A DNA stretch of 34,574 nt from Pseudomonadota bacterium (GCA_963204815.1 CAUJHQ010000177.1:1-34574), one strand, 5' to 3'. Counted from the stretch's first letter, positions 1 to 8,357 are shown. Notes: a model not told the origin generated them from the sequence alone. Translations and numbers: made by a program.

Positions 1-1
1 C

Positions 2-181
2 CGCTTGACCGTGCTGGTGGATCCGGCAAAGAAGAAGGCCTTCGACCTGCTGTGCGCGAAGCAGGACGTCACGCCGTCGCAGGTGGTGCGCCGCCTGATC
101 CGCGACTACCTGGTGCAGCACGGCGTGAGCTTCGTGCCGAGTGGTACGGAGCAGGGGGCGGACGAGGTCTCGACTCGCTGA
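2..181 (+). CDS. Ribbon-helix-helix (CopG-like) protein, C-terminal part
   Basis: The open frame enters from the left edge and ends at a TGA at 179-181, so only the last 59 residues are visible and the start lies outside the window. The visible part opens with a short strand-like stretch (RLTVLVDP), followed by an amphipathic helix (AKKKAFDLLCAKQDVT) and a second helix (PSQVVRRLIRDYLVQHG). This is the usual strand-helix-helix order of small RHH DNA-binding proteins and antitoxins. A short acidic tail follows. No partner gene is visible on this side. The family assignment rests on pattern alone. It could be an autoregulator, an antitoxin, or a small DNA-binding accessory protein. Confidence 0.6.
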   Translation, partial: RLTVLVDPAKKKAFDLLCAKQDVTPSQVVRRLIRDYLVQHGVSFVPSGTEQGADEVSTR

Positions 182-313
182 GCCCTGCTGGATCCGCGGG
201 GAGACTGCGGCGCATCCCACGCCACCCGCGCCGCCCCGCCCCGGCGCATGCCGCCTGCGCATGGGGCACCTGCGGCTGTGCTCGGACGACGCGTTCGCGT
301 CGCGGCCGCCGCC

Positions 314-519
314 TCAGAGCAGGAGCGAAAGGAAGCGCTTCGTGCGCGACCGGTAGGCGCCGTACGCCGGGAAGCGGCGCATCAGGGCACGCTCCTTGAG
401 GTTCGCCTCCGGATGTTGAAGTTGCCGGGCCGGTTCGCCGTGGGCGCCCAGAGCACCAGCGCCGCCGAGGCGGCCAGCAGCAGCGCGACCGCACCGCCGG
501 GCGCGGCCGGTGTTGGCAT
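314..519 (-). pseudogene. Isoprenylcysteine carboxyl methyltransferase-like remnant with internal deletion
   Basis: Reading the minus strand from an ATG at 519-517 gives a hydrophobic N-terminus (ALLLAASAALVLWAPTAN) followed by RPGNFNIR. This resembles the first membrane segment and the 'PGNFNIRP' signature of small ICMT-family membrane methyltransferases. Around position 405-413 the frame changes and the sequence jumps directly to KERALMRRFPAYGAYRSRTK, which resembles the extreme C-terminus of that family (ERALLARFPxYxAYxxRT), ending at a TGA at 316-314. The remnant is 206 bp, not a multiple of three, and the roughly 100 central residues including the SAM-binding region are missing. I read it as an internally deleted, frameshifted pseudogene. 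Family identification is from memory of conserved ends, not from an alignment. Confidence 0.55.
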
Positions 520-528
520 GCGCGCCGC

Positions 529-1221
529 TCAGCGGGCCTTGCGCAGCAGGCGGGCGTGCATCGGCCGGGTGAAGCGGGCGCCGCCCGCGCGCTGATGGGG
601 TTGGTAGCGCGCGCGCACGCGCTCGACCATCGCCGCGTCGATGCCGTGGTCGGCGAAGGTCGGACGCATCATGCGCTGCTCGAATTCCTCGAAGCCGGCA
701 AACGACACCGGCATCTCGAAGCGCCGTTCGGCCACCTCGGTCCAGGCGCCGCCGGCGATCGCGCGGTCCAGTGCCGCCTGCGCCGCCGCGCGCACCTCGC
801 CCTCGTCGTTGAAGAGGCGGATCAGCTCGTTGAGCTCGCCCGCATAGACCGGTTCGGACACGTACAGCCAGCCGGCCGGTCGCAGCACGCGGGCGATTTC
901 ATCGAGCGCCCGGTCCATCAGCGTCATCGGCACGTGATGAAGCGACTTCAGCATCAGCGCGCCGTCGAACGACGCGTCCGCGAACGGGATGGCCTGGGCG
1001 CCGGCGGCCTCGAAGTGCAGCCGCGGGGCGGGGTTCGCGCGGTTCTTGGCCAGCTGCCGCTCGTCGACCTCGATGCCGGTGACCTCGGCGTGCGGGTGGC
1101 GGTCGAGCAGGTCGCGCGCCAGCTGCGCGGCGCCGCAGCCGGCTTCGATGATGCGCGCCTGCGCCAGCGGCACCAGGTGCTCCAGCAGGTCGAGTTCGTG
1201 GGTGATCGGCGGTGTCGTCAT
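529..1221 (-). CDS. Class I SAM-dependent methyltransferase
   Basis: This is a 230-residue protein starting at the ATG at 1221-1219 (MTTPPITHE). It has the Rossmann-like methyltransferase order: motif I (ARIIEAGCGAAQLARDLL, about residues 22-39), an acidic residue at the end of strand 2 (VTGIEVDE), then a motif typical of Methyltransf_11/UbiE-type enzymes (IPFADASFDGALMLKSLHHV), and 'EIARVLRPAGWLYVSEPVY'. The C-terminal third is helical and probably forms the substrate cap. The substrate cannot be read from the sequence. The gene is followed 9 bp downstream by the ICMT-like remnant and preceded by the rhodanese-like fragment on the same strand. The start was chosen because the longer open frame upstream is arginine-rich and does not look like protein. 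Confidence 0.8.
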   Translation of the reverse strand: MTTPPITHELDLLEHLVPLAQARIIEAGCGAAQLARDLLDRHPHAEVTGIEVDERQLAKNRANPAPRLHFEAAGAQAIPFADASFDGALMLKSLHHVPMTLMDRALDEIARVLRPAGWLYVSEPVYAGELNELIRLFNDEGEVRAAAQAALDRAIAGGAWTEVAERRFEMPVSFAGFEEFEQRMMRPTFADHGIDAAMVERVRARYQPHQRAGGARFTRPMHARLLRKAR

Positions 1222-1250
1222 CGCATCGATGTTGGCACGGCCCGGCCGTG

Positions 1251-1457
1251 TCAGCGCACTTCGCGCTGCAGCCGCGCCGCGGCGACGTACAGGGCGCCGG
1301 CGTTGGTGACGTCGGCGTCGCCCAGCTGTGGCCGCGGCACGTTCACGGCATCGGCGATCGCCGCAGCGTCGAACCCGCGCTCGGACCGCACGTCGATCAC
1401 CACGGGGCCGCGCGCACAGGCGGCCGTGGCGGCGCGTTGATCGGTGGTCGTGTCCAT
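1251..1457 (-). CDS. Short rhodanese-like protein (N-terminal half-domain only)
   Basis: A 68-residue frame starts at ATG 1457-1455. The segment PVVIDVRSERGFDAAAIADA followed by VNVPRPQL matches the N-terminal half of a rhodanese domain (xxIDVRxxxEFxxGHIxGAxNVPxxxL). The frame ends about 25 residues later, before the active-site cysteine loop that a rhodanese needs. It therefore cannot be a working sulfurtransferase on its own. It may be a truncated gene or the tail of a longer degenerate one, because the same frame stays open upstream. The methyltransferase gene begins 29 bp downstream on the same strand and could be co-transcribed. No clear ribosome-binding site precedes the ATG. Confidence 0.4.
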   Translation of the reverse strand: MDTTTDQRAATAACARGPVVIDVRSERGFDAAAIADAVNVPRPQLGDADVTNAGALYVAAARLQREVR

Positions 1458-1623
1458 AGAACTTCCGGGACCTGATGACGCGAGCTTCGCCGAAGCCGGC
1501 CGGGCTGTCGGCAACCTGTCCAGTGGCACGTGCGACGCGCGGAGCGCGCCGGCCTCGAGGCAGCGGCGCACGGTGTTGGCGTGTTCGCCCCGGTTGACGA
1601 GCACGATCACGACCCCCGGCGTG
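1458..1623 (-). pseudogene. Possible upstream rhodanese-like fragment
   Basis: The minus strand upstream of 1457 stays open in the same frame as the short rhodanese-like gene and keeps GC-ending codons. It encodes a segment running VVIVLVNRGEHANTV, then a helix-like stretch, then ASHVPLDRLP. That ending resembles the 'GAxHVPLDxLP' end of a rhodanese first half. It could be the damaged first domain of a two-domain protein whose second domain is the downstream fragment. No credible start codon or catalytic cysteine is visible. The reading is weak, and the segment could also be an untranslated leader that happens to be open. Confidence 0.25.
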
Positions 1624-1680
1624 GCGCGCCTGCGCCGCCACCAGCATCGGCAGTTCGCGCCGGCGGGACCCGCGGCCGGC

Positions 1681-1707
1681 GGCGCCGGCGCCGGCGCCCG
1701 CGCCGGC
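1681..1707. repeat. GGCGCC simple-sequence run
   Basis: Three consecutive GGCGCC units followed by an imperfect fourth lie 19-45 bp upstream of the bciA start. The unit is self-complementary, so the run can fold on itself. It may be a replication-slippage product or simply local base composition. No function is assigned. Confidence 0.4.
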
Positions 1708-1725
1708 ATCGGATACAACCTCGGC

Positions 1726-2715
1726 ATGTCACGGCGCATCTTCGTCCTCGGGGCCACCGGCACGATCGGCCGTGCCACCGTGCGTGCGCTGGTGGCGCGC
1801 GGCCACGAGGTCGTGTGCTTCGTGCGCCCGCGCGCCGGCGTCGGCGGCCGCCTGACGCCCGACGACCAGGCGCGCCTGCTGCCCGGTGCCACGCTGCGCC
1901 AGGGTGACGTGCAGGACGCCGCGTCGCTGGCGCGCGACGGCTTTCGCGGCGAGCGCTTCGACGTGCTGCTGTCCTGCCTGGCGTCGCGCACCGGTGCACC
2001 GCAGGACGCATGGGCGATCGACCACCGGGCGCATTCGCTCGCGCTCGCGGCGGCGCGCGCCGCCGGCGTCGACCACGTGGTGCTGCTGTCGGCCCTCTGC
2101 GTGCAGAAGCCGCTGCTGGCCTTCCAGCACGCGAAGCTGGCCTTCGAGCGCGAGCTGGTCGAATCGGGCCTGGCCCATTCGATCGTGCGGCCGACGGCGT
2201 TCTTCAAGTCGCTGTCGGGGCAGGTGGAACGGGTCAAGCGCGGCAAGCCCTTCCTCGTGTTCGGCGACGGCACGCTCACGGCCTGCAAGCCGATTGCCGA
2301 CGACGACCTCGCGGCCTACCTGGCCGACTGTGTGGACCAGCCGGCGCTGCGCAACCGCATCCTGCCGATCGGCGGGCCCGGCCCCGCCATCACGCCGCGC
2401 GAGCAGGGCGAGCATCTCTTCGCGCTGCTGGGCCGGACCCCGCGCTTCAAGCAGGTGCCGGTGGCGCTGCTCGACGCCATCGTGGCCGGCCTGTCGCTGG
2501 CCGGCCGCGTGTTGCCGGCCGCCGCGGCGAAGGCCGAGCTGGCCCGCATCGGCCGCTACTACGCCACCGAGTCGATGCTCGTGTGGGACGCCGCCGCGGG
2601 CCGCTACGACGCTGCCGCCACGCCGTCCACCGGCACACGGACGCTGTTCGACCACTACGCCGCGCTGCTGGCCGGCCGCGTGGCCGACGAGCGCGGTGAT
2701 CACGCGGTGTTCTGA
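1726..2715 (+). CDS. bciA: Divinyl chlorophyllide a 8-vinyl-reductase, BciA/DVR type
   Basis: A 329-residue NAD(P)-binding Rossmann protein that would reduce the C8 vinyl group of divinyl chlorophyllide a to ethyl in (bacterio)chlorophyll synthesis. The N-terminus has the glycine-rich nucleotide loop (VLGATGTIGRATVRAL, residues 7-22). The middle and C-terminus carry stretches I recognise from plant DVR and bacterial BciA: LSCLASRTG, VVLLSALCVQKPLLAFQ, SIVRPTAFFKSLSGQVE, FGDGTLTACKPIADDDLAAY, LPIGGPGPAITPREQGE and IGRYYATESML. Those blocks distinguish it from generic NmrA-like epimerases. No other bacteriochlorophyll gene is in the window, so it is unlinked from a photosynthesis cluster here. 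Its end lies 3 bp from the end of the convergent PepSY gene. No strong ribosome-binding site is seen before the ATG. Confidence 0.9.
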   Translation: MSRRIFVLGATGTIGRATVRALVARGHEVVCFVRPRAGVGGRLTPDDQARLLPGATLRQGDVQDAASLARDGFRGERFDVLLSCLASRTGAPQDAWAIDHRAHSLALAAARAAGVDHVVLLSALCVQKPLLAFQHAKLAFERELVESGLAHSIVRPTAFFKSLSGQVERVKRGKPFLVFGDGTLTACKPIADDDLAAYLADCVDQPALRNRILPIGGPGPAITPREQGEHLFALLGRTPRFKQVPVALLDAIVAGLSLAGRVLPAAAAKAELARIGRYYATESMLVWDAAAGRYDAAATPSTGTRTLFDHYAALLAGRVADERGDHAVF

Positions 2716-2718
2716 CCC

Positions 2719-3459
2719 TCAGCGCCCGCGGTGCTTGCGCCGGGCGCGCCAGCGGCGCCGCAGCGCCAGCAGCGCAAGCACCGCACCGGCCAGCACCAGC
2801 CCGAAGGCCGTCACCGACGCCACGCGCAGCAGCGTGCCGTTGAAGTCCTCGCCCTCGGCGTAGTCCATGATGTGCAGGCGCCAGAAGAAGTCGTACCAGA
2901 CCCAGGCCTCGTTGCGCGAGGTGACGAACTCGCCGGTGCGGCCGTTCAGGTAGATGCGGGTGCCCAGCGCGTCGTCGAAGCGCACGCGCCAGAGGTCGCC
3001 GCGGCCACCGGTCTCGGCGACGATGCCCAGGCGGCGCGGAACCTCGGCCACGCGTTCGACCGCCACCACCGGCGCGCCGCCCAGGTGCAGGCCGGTGGCG
3101 AAGCGGCGCACCGCGGCCTCGTCGGGCGGTGTCCAGGCGCTGCCGTCGGCCGGCACCAGCACGCTGTCACGGCGGCCGCGGAAGGCCAGGCGCAGCGCCG
3201 GCCCGTGCGGCGTGGCCACCGCGGTGACGGCGGTCACGTCGCCGCGCTGCGCCGCCGCCTGCAGGCCGGGCCCCGTGCGCACGGCCCAGTCGGCCGGCAG
3301 CAGCACCGCGGGCGGCTTCACGGTGTCGGCGCCCTTCACCCAGGCCTGGAACGGCACGATGGAGAACAGCACGCCGCCGCTCACCCACACCAGCACCTGC
3401 AGGCCGACCAGCCAACCCAGCCAGCGGTGGACGCGGAAAGTGGTGGCCGAGACGCTCAT
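2719..3459 (-). CDS. PepSY-domain membrane protein at end of the liv operon
   Basis: A 246-residue protein with one N-terminal membrane segment (about residues 15-37, LGWLVGLQVLVWVSGGVLFS) and one C-terminal segment (VTAFGLVLAGAVLALLAL). The intervening soluble region contains a PepSY-like portion with WRVRFDDALGTRIYLNGRTG, where a 'YxxxxTG' turn is typical, followed by WYDFFWRLHIMDY. PepSY membrane proteins occur with respiratory, iron-uptake and peptidase systems, and their molecular role is poorly defined. Its ATG overlaps the livM stop by four bases (ATGA), so it is translated with the transporter operon. That linkage is unusual and unexplained. The protein most likely sits in the inner membrane with the middle domain in the periplasm. 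Confidence 0.75.
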   Translation of the reverse strand: MSVSATTFRVHRWLGWLVGLQVLVWVSGGVLFSIVPFQAWVKGADTVKPPAVLLPADWAVRTGPGLQAAAQRGDVTAVTAVATPHGPALRLAFRGRRDSVLVPADGSAWTPPDEAAVRRFATGLHLGGAPVVAVERVAEVPRRLGIVAETGGRGDLWRVRFDDALGTRIYLNGRTGEFVTSRNEAWVWYDFFWRLHIMDYAEGEDFNGTLLRVASVTAFGLVLAGAVLALLALRRRWRARRKHRGR

Positions 3460-4424
3460 GGCGGTGTCGTGCGCGACACCTGCACCCGTTCGCCGATCAG
3501 CCCGCGCGGCCGCAGCACCAGCATCAGCGCGATCAGCACGCCGATCATCACCACCTGCAGCGCGGCGCCGCGCGCCTGCTCGGCCTGCGGGATGAAGCCG
3601 CGCAGCAGCGCACCGGCCGCGGCCCAGAAGCCCCAGACGACGAAGGCGCCGAGCACCGCGCCGCGGTGGTTGCCGGCGCCGCCGACGATCAGCATCGCCC
3701 ACATCTGGAAGGTCAGGATCGGCAGGAAGTCTTCCGGCGCGATGTAGCCGACGAAGTGCGCGTAGACCGCGCCGCCCAGCCCCATCAACATGCTGCCGAT
3801 GACGAAGCTCTGCAGCCGGAACACGAACGCGCGCTTGCCCAGCGATGCGGCGGCGTCCTCGTCCTCGCGGATGGCGCGCAGCACGCGGCCCCAGGGGCTG
3901 CGCACCAGCGCCTGCAAGGCCGCATAGACCGTGCCCAGCAGGCCCATCACCAGCACCAGGTAGGCCAGGTTCCACGCCAGCCCGGTGCCGAGCCAGCCCT
4001 GCAGCGGCTTCGGGATGAACTGCACGCCGAAGGTGCCACCGGTGAGCGCCTGCGCATTGGTGGCGATGAGCTGGATCGTCACCGCGATGCCGAAGGTGGT
4101 GATGGCCAGGTAGTCGTGGCGCAGCCGCAGCGCCAGCGCGCCGACCAGCAGCCCCGCCAGCCCCGACACCGCCATCGCCGCCGCCCAGCCCGCCGCCACC
4201 GGCCAGCCGAAGCCGCCGATGCGGTCGGCCGCGTCGGGCGTCGTGAGGATGGCCGACGTGTAGGCCCCCACCGCGACGAAGCCGGCGACGCCGACGTTGA
4301 ACAGCCCCGTGTAGCCCCACTGCAGGTTGAGCCCCAGCACGACGATGGCGTAGGTGCCGGCGAAGACGAGGAAGAAGCTGCCGTAGGACAGCCAGCCGAT
4401 CGAGTCGGCCATCAGGCCCGCCAT
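3456..4424 (-). CDS. livM: Branched-chain amino acid-type ABC transporter permease LivM
   Basis: A 322-residue hydrophobic inner-membrane permease, with the family pattern YAIVVLGLNLQWGYTGLFNVG near residues 25-45, DYLAITTFGIAVTIQLIATN in the middle, the cytoplasmic coupling loop SPWGRVLRAIREDEDAA, and the end block MWAMLIVGGAGNHRGAVLGA. Length and blocks match LivM of the HAAT family. The start ATG (4424-4422) shares one base with the stop of livH, and its own stop overlaps the PepSY start. In this family LivM pairs with LivH to form the channel. The substrate need not be a branched-chain amino acid, since HAAT systems also carry amides, urea and aromatic acids. Confidence 0.9.
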   Translation of the reverse strand: MAGLMADSIGWLSYGSFFLVFAGTYAIVVLGLNLQWGYTGLFNVGVAGFVAVGAYTSAILTTPDAADRIGGFGWPVAAGWAAAMAVSGLAGLLVGALALRLRHDYLAITTFGIAVTIQLIATNAQALTGGTFGVQFIPKPLQGWLGTGLAWNLAYLVLVMGLLGTVYAALQALVRSPWGRVLRAIREDEDAAASLGKRAFVFRLQSFVIGSMLMGLGGAVYAHFVGYIAPEDFLPILTFQMWAMLIVGGAGNHRGAVLGAFVVWGFWAAAGALLRGFIPQAEQARGAALQVVMIGVLIALMLVLRPRGLIGERVQVSRTTPP

Positions 4425-5337
4425 CACGTCTTCTCCGCGAAGAGGCCCGTGGGCCGCACGAGCAGGATCGCGATCAGCACCGCTAACGCCGCCGCCGCAC
4501 GGTACTCGGCGCCGACCACCTGCACCGCCATGCTCTCGGCCACGCCGACGATCAGCCCGCCGAGCACCGCGCCCCACACCGAGCCAATGCCGCCCAGGAT
4601 GACGGCCGCGAACAGCGGCAGCAGCAGGTCCAGGCCCAGCGTCGGCCGCAACTGCACCGTGAGGCCGGCGAAGACGCCGGCGATGGTCGCCAGCACCGCG
4701 CCGATGACCCAGGTGGCGCGCAGCACGCGCTCGGGGTCGATGCCGGTCACGCGTGCGAGCTGCGGGTTCATCGAGGTCGCCCGCATCGCGCGGCCCAGCG
4801 TGCTGCGCGACAGGAACAGGTGCACGCCCACCACGGTGACGGCGGCCAGCCCCAGCACGAACATCTGGTCCGGCGTGATGCGCATGCCTCCCCAGGTGCT
4901 GCGCGGCACCAGCGCCACCGCGATCTGCAGTTCCTGCGAGTAGTACTGCGGCACGCCACCGTACAGGAACAGCAGCAGATTGCGCAACGCCAGCGCGGCG
5001 CCGAAGCTGGCGATGACGAGCGTGATCGCGCCCTGCTTGCGCAGCCGGCGGAAGAGGGCGCCGTCGAGCGCCAGCACGAGCAGCGAGACCGCCAGTGCCG
5101 CCACCGCCAGCGCGGCCATCAGCGGCCAGCCGAAGGAGAACGGCGCGATCGGCTGCGCGCCGCCGGCGAGCGCCGCGAACACCGCCAGTGCGCTCAGCGC
5201 CACGTAGGCGCCCCAGGCCAGCAGTTCGCCATGCGCGAAGTTCGCGAAGCGCAGGATCGAGAAGCACAGGCTGAGCCCGATCGCGCCCAGCGACACCACC
5301 GAGCCGATCACCAGCCCGTCGGTCAGCACCTGCAGCA

Positions 5338-5338
<1 letters not shown>
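4424..5338 (-). CDS. livH: Branched-chain amino acid-type ABC transporter permease LivH
   Basis: A 304-residue membrane permease with the LivH-type opening (GLVIGSVVSLGAIGLSLCFS then ILRFANFAHGELLAWGAYVA), the coupling-loop block LGRAMRATSMNPQLARVTGI, and the late block AAVILGGIGSVWGAVLGGLI followed by VGVAESM. These are the hallmark stretches of LivH. The gene starts at an ATG that shares a single base with the livF stop (TGATG arrangement), indicating translational coupling along livF-livH-livM. It should dimerise with LivM in the inner membrane and be powered by LivF and LivG. Confidence 0.9.
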
Positions 5339-6069
<731 letters not shown>

Positions 6070-6127
6070 GGGACGACCCTCCGCGCTGCGCGCTCCGGAA
6101 TTCGCGCTTGGGAGCGGCCCGGCGCGC

Positions 6128-6898
6128 TCATGCCGCGTCGCCCAGGTAGGCCTCGACGACCCGCGGGTCGCGCAGCACCGTGTCGGGCTCGCCCTGCACC
6201 AGCAGGCGGCCCTGCGCCATCACCATCACCGGGCGGCACAGCGACATCACGAGGTCCATGTTGTGTTCGATGACGAGGAAGGTGGTGCCCTGGCGGTTCA
6301 GCGCCGCCACCTTGTCGACGATCTGGTCCAGCAGCGCCGGGTTGACGCCGGCGCCGGGCTCGTCCAGCAGCACGAGGCGTGGTTCGGCGACCATCACGCG
6401 CGCCAGCTCCAGCAGCTTGCGCTGGCCGCCCGACAGCACGCTGGCCGGCTGCTGCGCCAGTGCCGACAGGCCGACGAAATCGAGCCAGTGACGCGCCGCC
6501 TCCTGCGTGCGCCGCTCCTGCGCGGCCACCGCGCGCGGCTGCAGCCAGTTGGCCCAGAAGCGTTCGCCCAGCTGATGCGGCGGCGCGAGCATCACGTTCT
6601 CCAGCACCGTCATCTGCGGAAACGGGCGCGGGATCTGGAAGGTGCGTGCGAGGCCCGCCGCGAACACCCGCGAGGGTGGGGCGCCGGCGATCGGCACGCC
6701 GTCGAGCTCGATCGAGCCCGAGGTCGGCGCCAGGTGGCCGGCGAGGCAGTTGAAGAGGGTGGTCTTGCCGGCGCCGTTGGGCCCGATCAGGCCGCCGATG
6801 CAACCCCGCTCGAGCACGAAGGACACGCCGTCGACGGCGCGGTGGCCACCGAAGACTTTGGTAACCTCGCGCGCCACCAACAGACTGCTGCTCTTCAT
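6128..6898 (-). CDS. livG: ABC transporter ATP-binding protein LivG
   Basis: A 256-residue ABC ATPase with Walker A GPNGAGKT at residues 39-46, the LivG-type block LARTFQIPRPFPQMTVLENV, signature LSGGQRKLLELARVM, Walker B LVLLDEPGAGVNP and the switch FLVIEHNMDLVMSL. The 'EHNMD' form is characteristic of LivG. This is the first gene of the minus-strand transporter operon. Its ATG is only 26 bp from the ATG of the divergent TIGR04076-like gene, so the two promoters must overlap each other or the coding regions. No good Shine-Dalgarno sequence precedes the ATG. Confidence 0.9.
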   Translation of the reverse strand: MKSSSLLVAREVTKVFGGHRAVDGVSFVLERGCIGGLIGPNGAGKTTLFNCLAGHLAPTSGSIELDGVPIAGAPPSRVFAAGLARTFQIPRPFPQMTVLENVMLAPPHQLGERFWANWLQPRAVAAQERRTQEAARHWLDFVGLSALAQQPASVLSGGQRKLLELARVMVAEPRLVLLDEPGAGVNPALLDQIVDKVAALNRQGTTFLVIEHNMDLVMSLCRPVMVMAQGRLLVQGEPDTVLRDPRVVEAYLGDAA

Positions 6899-6924
6899 CG
6901 GGGCGCGAGCATAGCCGAGGGACG
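6899..6924. promoter_or_regulatory. Very short divergent intergenic region
   Basis: Only 26 bp separate the divergent livG and TIGR04076-like starts. A GAGG at 6917-6920 serves the plus-strand gene. On the minus strand a TATGCT at about 6910-6915 could be a -10 box, but no -35 at normal spacing is evident. At least one promoter must lie inside the opposite coding region, which would couple regulation of the transporter and the catabolic genes. Confidence 0.3.
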
Positions 6925-7287
6925 ATGGACGACGACCCCACCAACGATCGCACCGACGACGCTTTCGAGCTCTACGACCTGCGCGTCGAGGTCGTCGCCC
7001 CGCAAGGCGCGAAGATCCAGTGCAATGCGAAGGTGGGCGACTGGTTCGAGGTGCGCGGCGAACTGCTGCACTTCCCGCCCGGCCAGCCGTTTTCGATGTA
7101 TTCGCTGGCCGCGCTGCTGCCGCTGCTGCCGGCCAAGCAGCGGCCCACGCACCCCAACGACTGGATGAGCACCGACGCCGAAGTCGCCTGCCCGGACCCG
7201 AACTGCCCGACGCGCTTTCGCATCACGCGGCTGGGCAAGCGCACCTTCAGCCATGCCGAGACGACGGCCGTCCCCTTGACCCGATGA
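6925..7287 (+). CDS. TIGR04076-like small protein
   Basis: A 120-residue protein. After an acidic lead (MDDDPTNDRTDDAF) it reads YDLRVEVVAPQGAKIQCNAK, VGDWFEVRGELLHFPPGQPF, then SMYSLAALLPLLPAKQRP, and ends with a CPDPNCPTRFRITRL segment. The 'VGDxFEV' core followed by a hydrophobic 'xxSxAALLPLLPAKQR' block resembles the uncharacterised TIGR04076 family. The late Cys-x4-Cys pair could bind metal or simply be structural. No enzymatic function is known to me. It opens the plus-strand arm of the transporter/reductase module and ends in an 11-bp tandem repeat that also contains the next gene's start. Confidence 0.6.
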   Translation: MDDDPTNDRTDDAFELYDLRVEVVAPQGAKIQCNAKVGDWFEVRGELLHFPPGQPFSMYSLAALLPLLPAKQRPTHPNDWMSTDAEVACPDPNCPTRFRITRLGKRTFSHAETTAVPLTR

Positions 7288-7310
7288 CGACCCGATGACG
7301 ACCCGATGAT
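7278..7310 (+). repeat. Three 11-bp tandem repeats spanning a stop/start junction
   Basis: The unit GACCCGATGAC occurs at 7278-7288 and 7289-7299, with a third copy differing in its last base at 7300-7310. Each unit contains an ATG. The first overlaps the TGA stop of the upstream gene, and the third (7306) starts the aldo/keto reductase. Because 11 is not a multiple of three, the first two ATGs open five-codon frames (MTTR then stop) rather than the reductase. Confidence 0.85.
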
Positions 7311-8340
7311 CGAGACCACCCAGCTCGCACCCGGCTACCGCATCCCGCGCATCGTGCGCGGCGGCTGGCAACTGGCCGGCGACCACGGTCCCGTCGACCG
7401 CGAACGTGCCATCGACGAGATCGGCGCCTTCGTCGAAGCCGGCCTGAACACGGTGGACGGTGCCGACATCTACACCGGCGTCGAGGCGCTGTACGGCGAG
7501 TTCAACGTGCGCCGCCGCGCGCGCGGCCTGGCGCCGCTGCAGGTGCACACCAAGTGCGTGCCCGACTTCGACGACCTCGCGCGGGTCGACGCCGCGTACG
7601 TCCGTCGCATCGTCGACCGCTCGCTGCAGCGCCTGAACGCCGAGCGCCTGGACCTCGTGCAGTTCCACTGGTGGGACTACCGCGTGCCGGGCTGGGTCGA
7701 AGCGGCGCAGACCCTGGCCGCGCTGCAGCGCGAAGGCAAGATCGCGCACCTGGGCGGCACCAATTTCGACACGCCGCACACGCTGGCGATGCTGGACGCC
7801 GGCGTGCCGCTGGTGGCCATGCAGGTGCAGTACTCGCTGCTCGACCGCCGGCCGGCGAACGCGCTCGTGCCGCAGGGCGGCGCGCGCGGCGTGCAGCTGC
7901 TGTGCTACGGCACGCTGGCCGGCGGCTTCTTCAGCGAACGCTGGCTCGGTGCCGCCGAGCCCGGCGCCGAGCTGACCAACCGCTCGCTCATCAAGTACAA
8001 GCTCGTCATCGACGACTTCGGCGGCTGGGGCGCCTTCCAGCAACTGCTGCAGGCGCTGAAGGCGATCGGCGACAAGCACGGCACCGGCATCGCCAGCGTG
8101 GCCACGCGCTGGGTGCTGGACCAGCCGGGCGTGGCCGCCGCCATCGTCGGTGCGCGCTACGCCGACCACCTGGCGCAGACGCTGGCGGTGTTCGCGCTGA
8201 AGCTCGACGACGACGACCGCGCACGGCTCGCACCGCTGCTCGCCGCGCACCCCGGCCCCGAGGGCGACACCTACACCCTCGAGCGCGACAAGGGCGGCCG
8301 CCATGGCCGCATCATGAAATACAACCTCAACAAGAGCTGA
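7306..8340 (+). CDS. Aldo/keto reductase
   Basis: A 344-residue NAD(P)H-dependent (beta/alpha)8-barrel oxidoreductase. The catalytic tetrad can be placed: Asp and Tyr in the segment VDGADIYTG, Lys in VHTKCVPDF and His in LVQFHWWDYR. The nucleotide-binding end of the barrel is visible in RWVLDQPGVAAAIVGARYAD. It is a close paralogue of the reductase domain of the fusion protein two genes downstream: both share the QFHWW block, the NFDT block and the GGWGA block. The substrate is unknown. The setting between a periplasmic binding protein and a LivFGHM system suggests it reduces or oxidises a carbonyl derived from the imported compound. The start at 7306 is the only one of three tandem ATGs in frame. 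Confidence 0.85.
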   Translation: MIETTQLAPGYRIPRIVRGGWQLAGDHGPVDRERAIDEIGAFVEAGLNTVDGADIYTGVEALYGEFNVRRRARGLAPLQVHTKCVPDFDDLARVDAAYVRRIVDRSLQRLNAERLDLVQFHWWDYRVPGWVEAAQTLAALQREGKIAHLGGTNFDTPHTLAMLDAGVPLVAMQVQYSLLDRRPANALVPQGGARGVQLLCYGTLAGGFFSERWLGAAEPGAELTNRSLIKYKLVIDDFGGWGAFQQLLQALKAIGDKHGTGIASVATRWVLDQPGVAAAIVGARYADHLAQTLAVFALKLDDDDRARLAPLLAAHPGPEGDTYTLERDKGGRHGRIMKYNLNKS

Positions 8341-8357
8341 CCCCAGGAGTACCCGTC

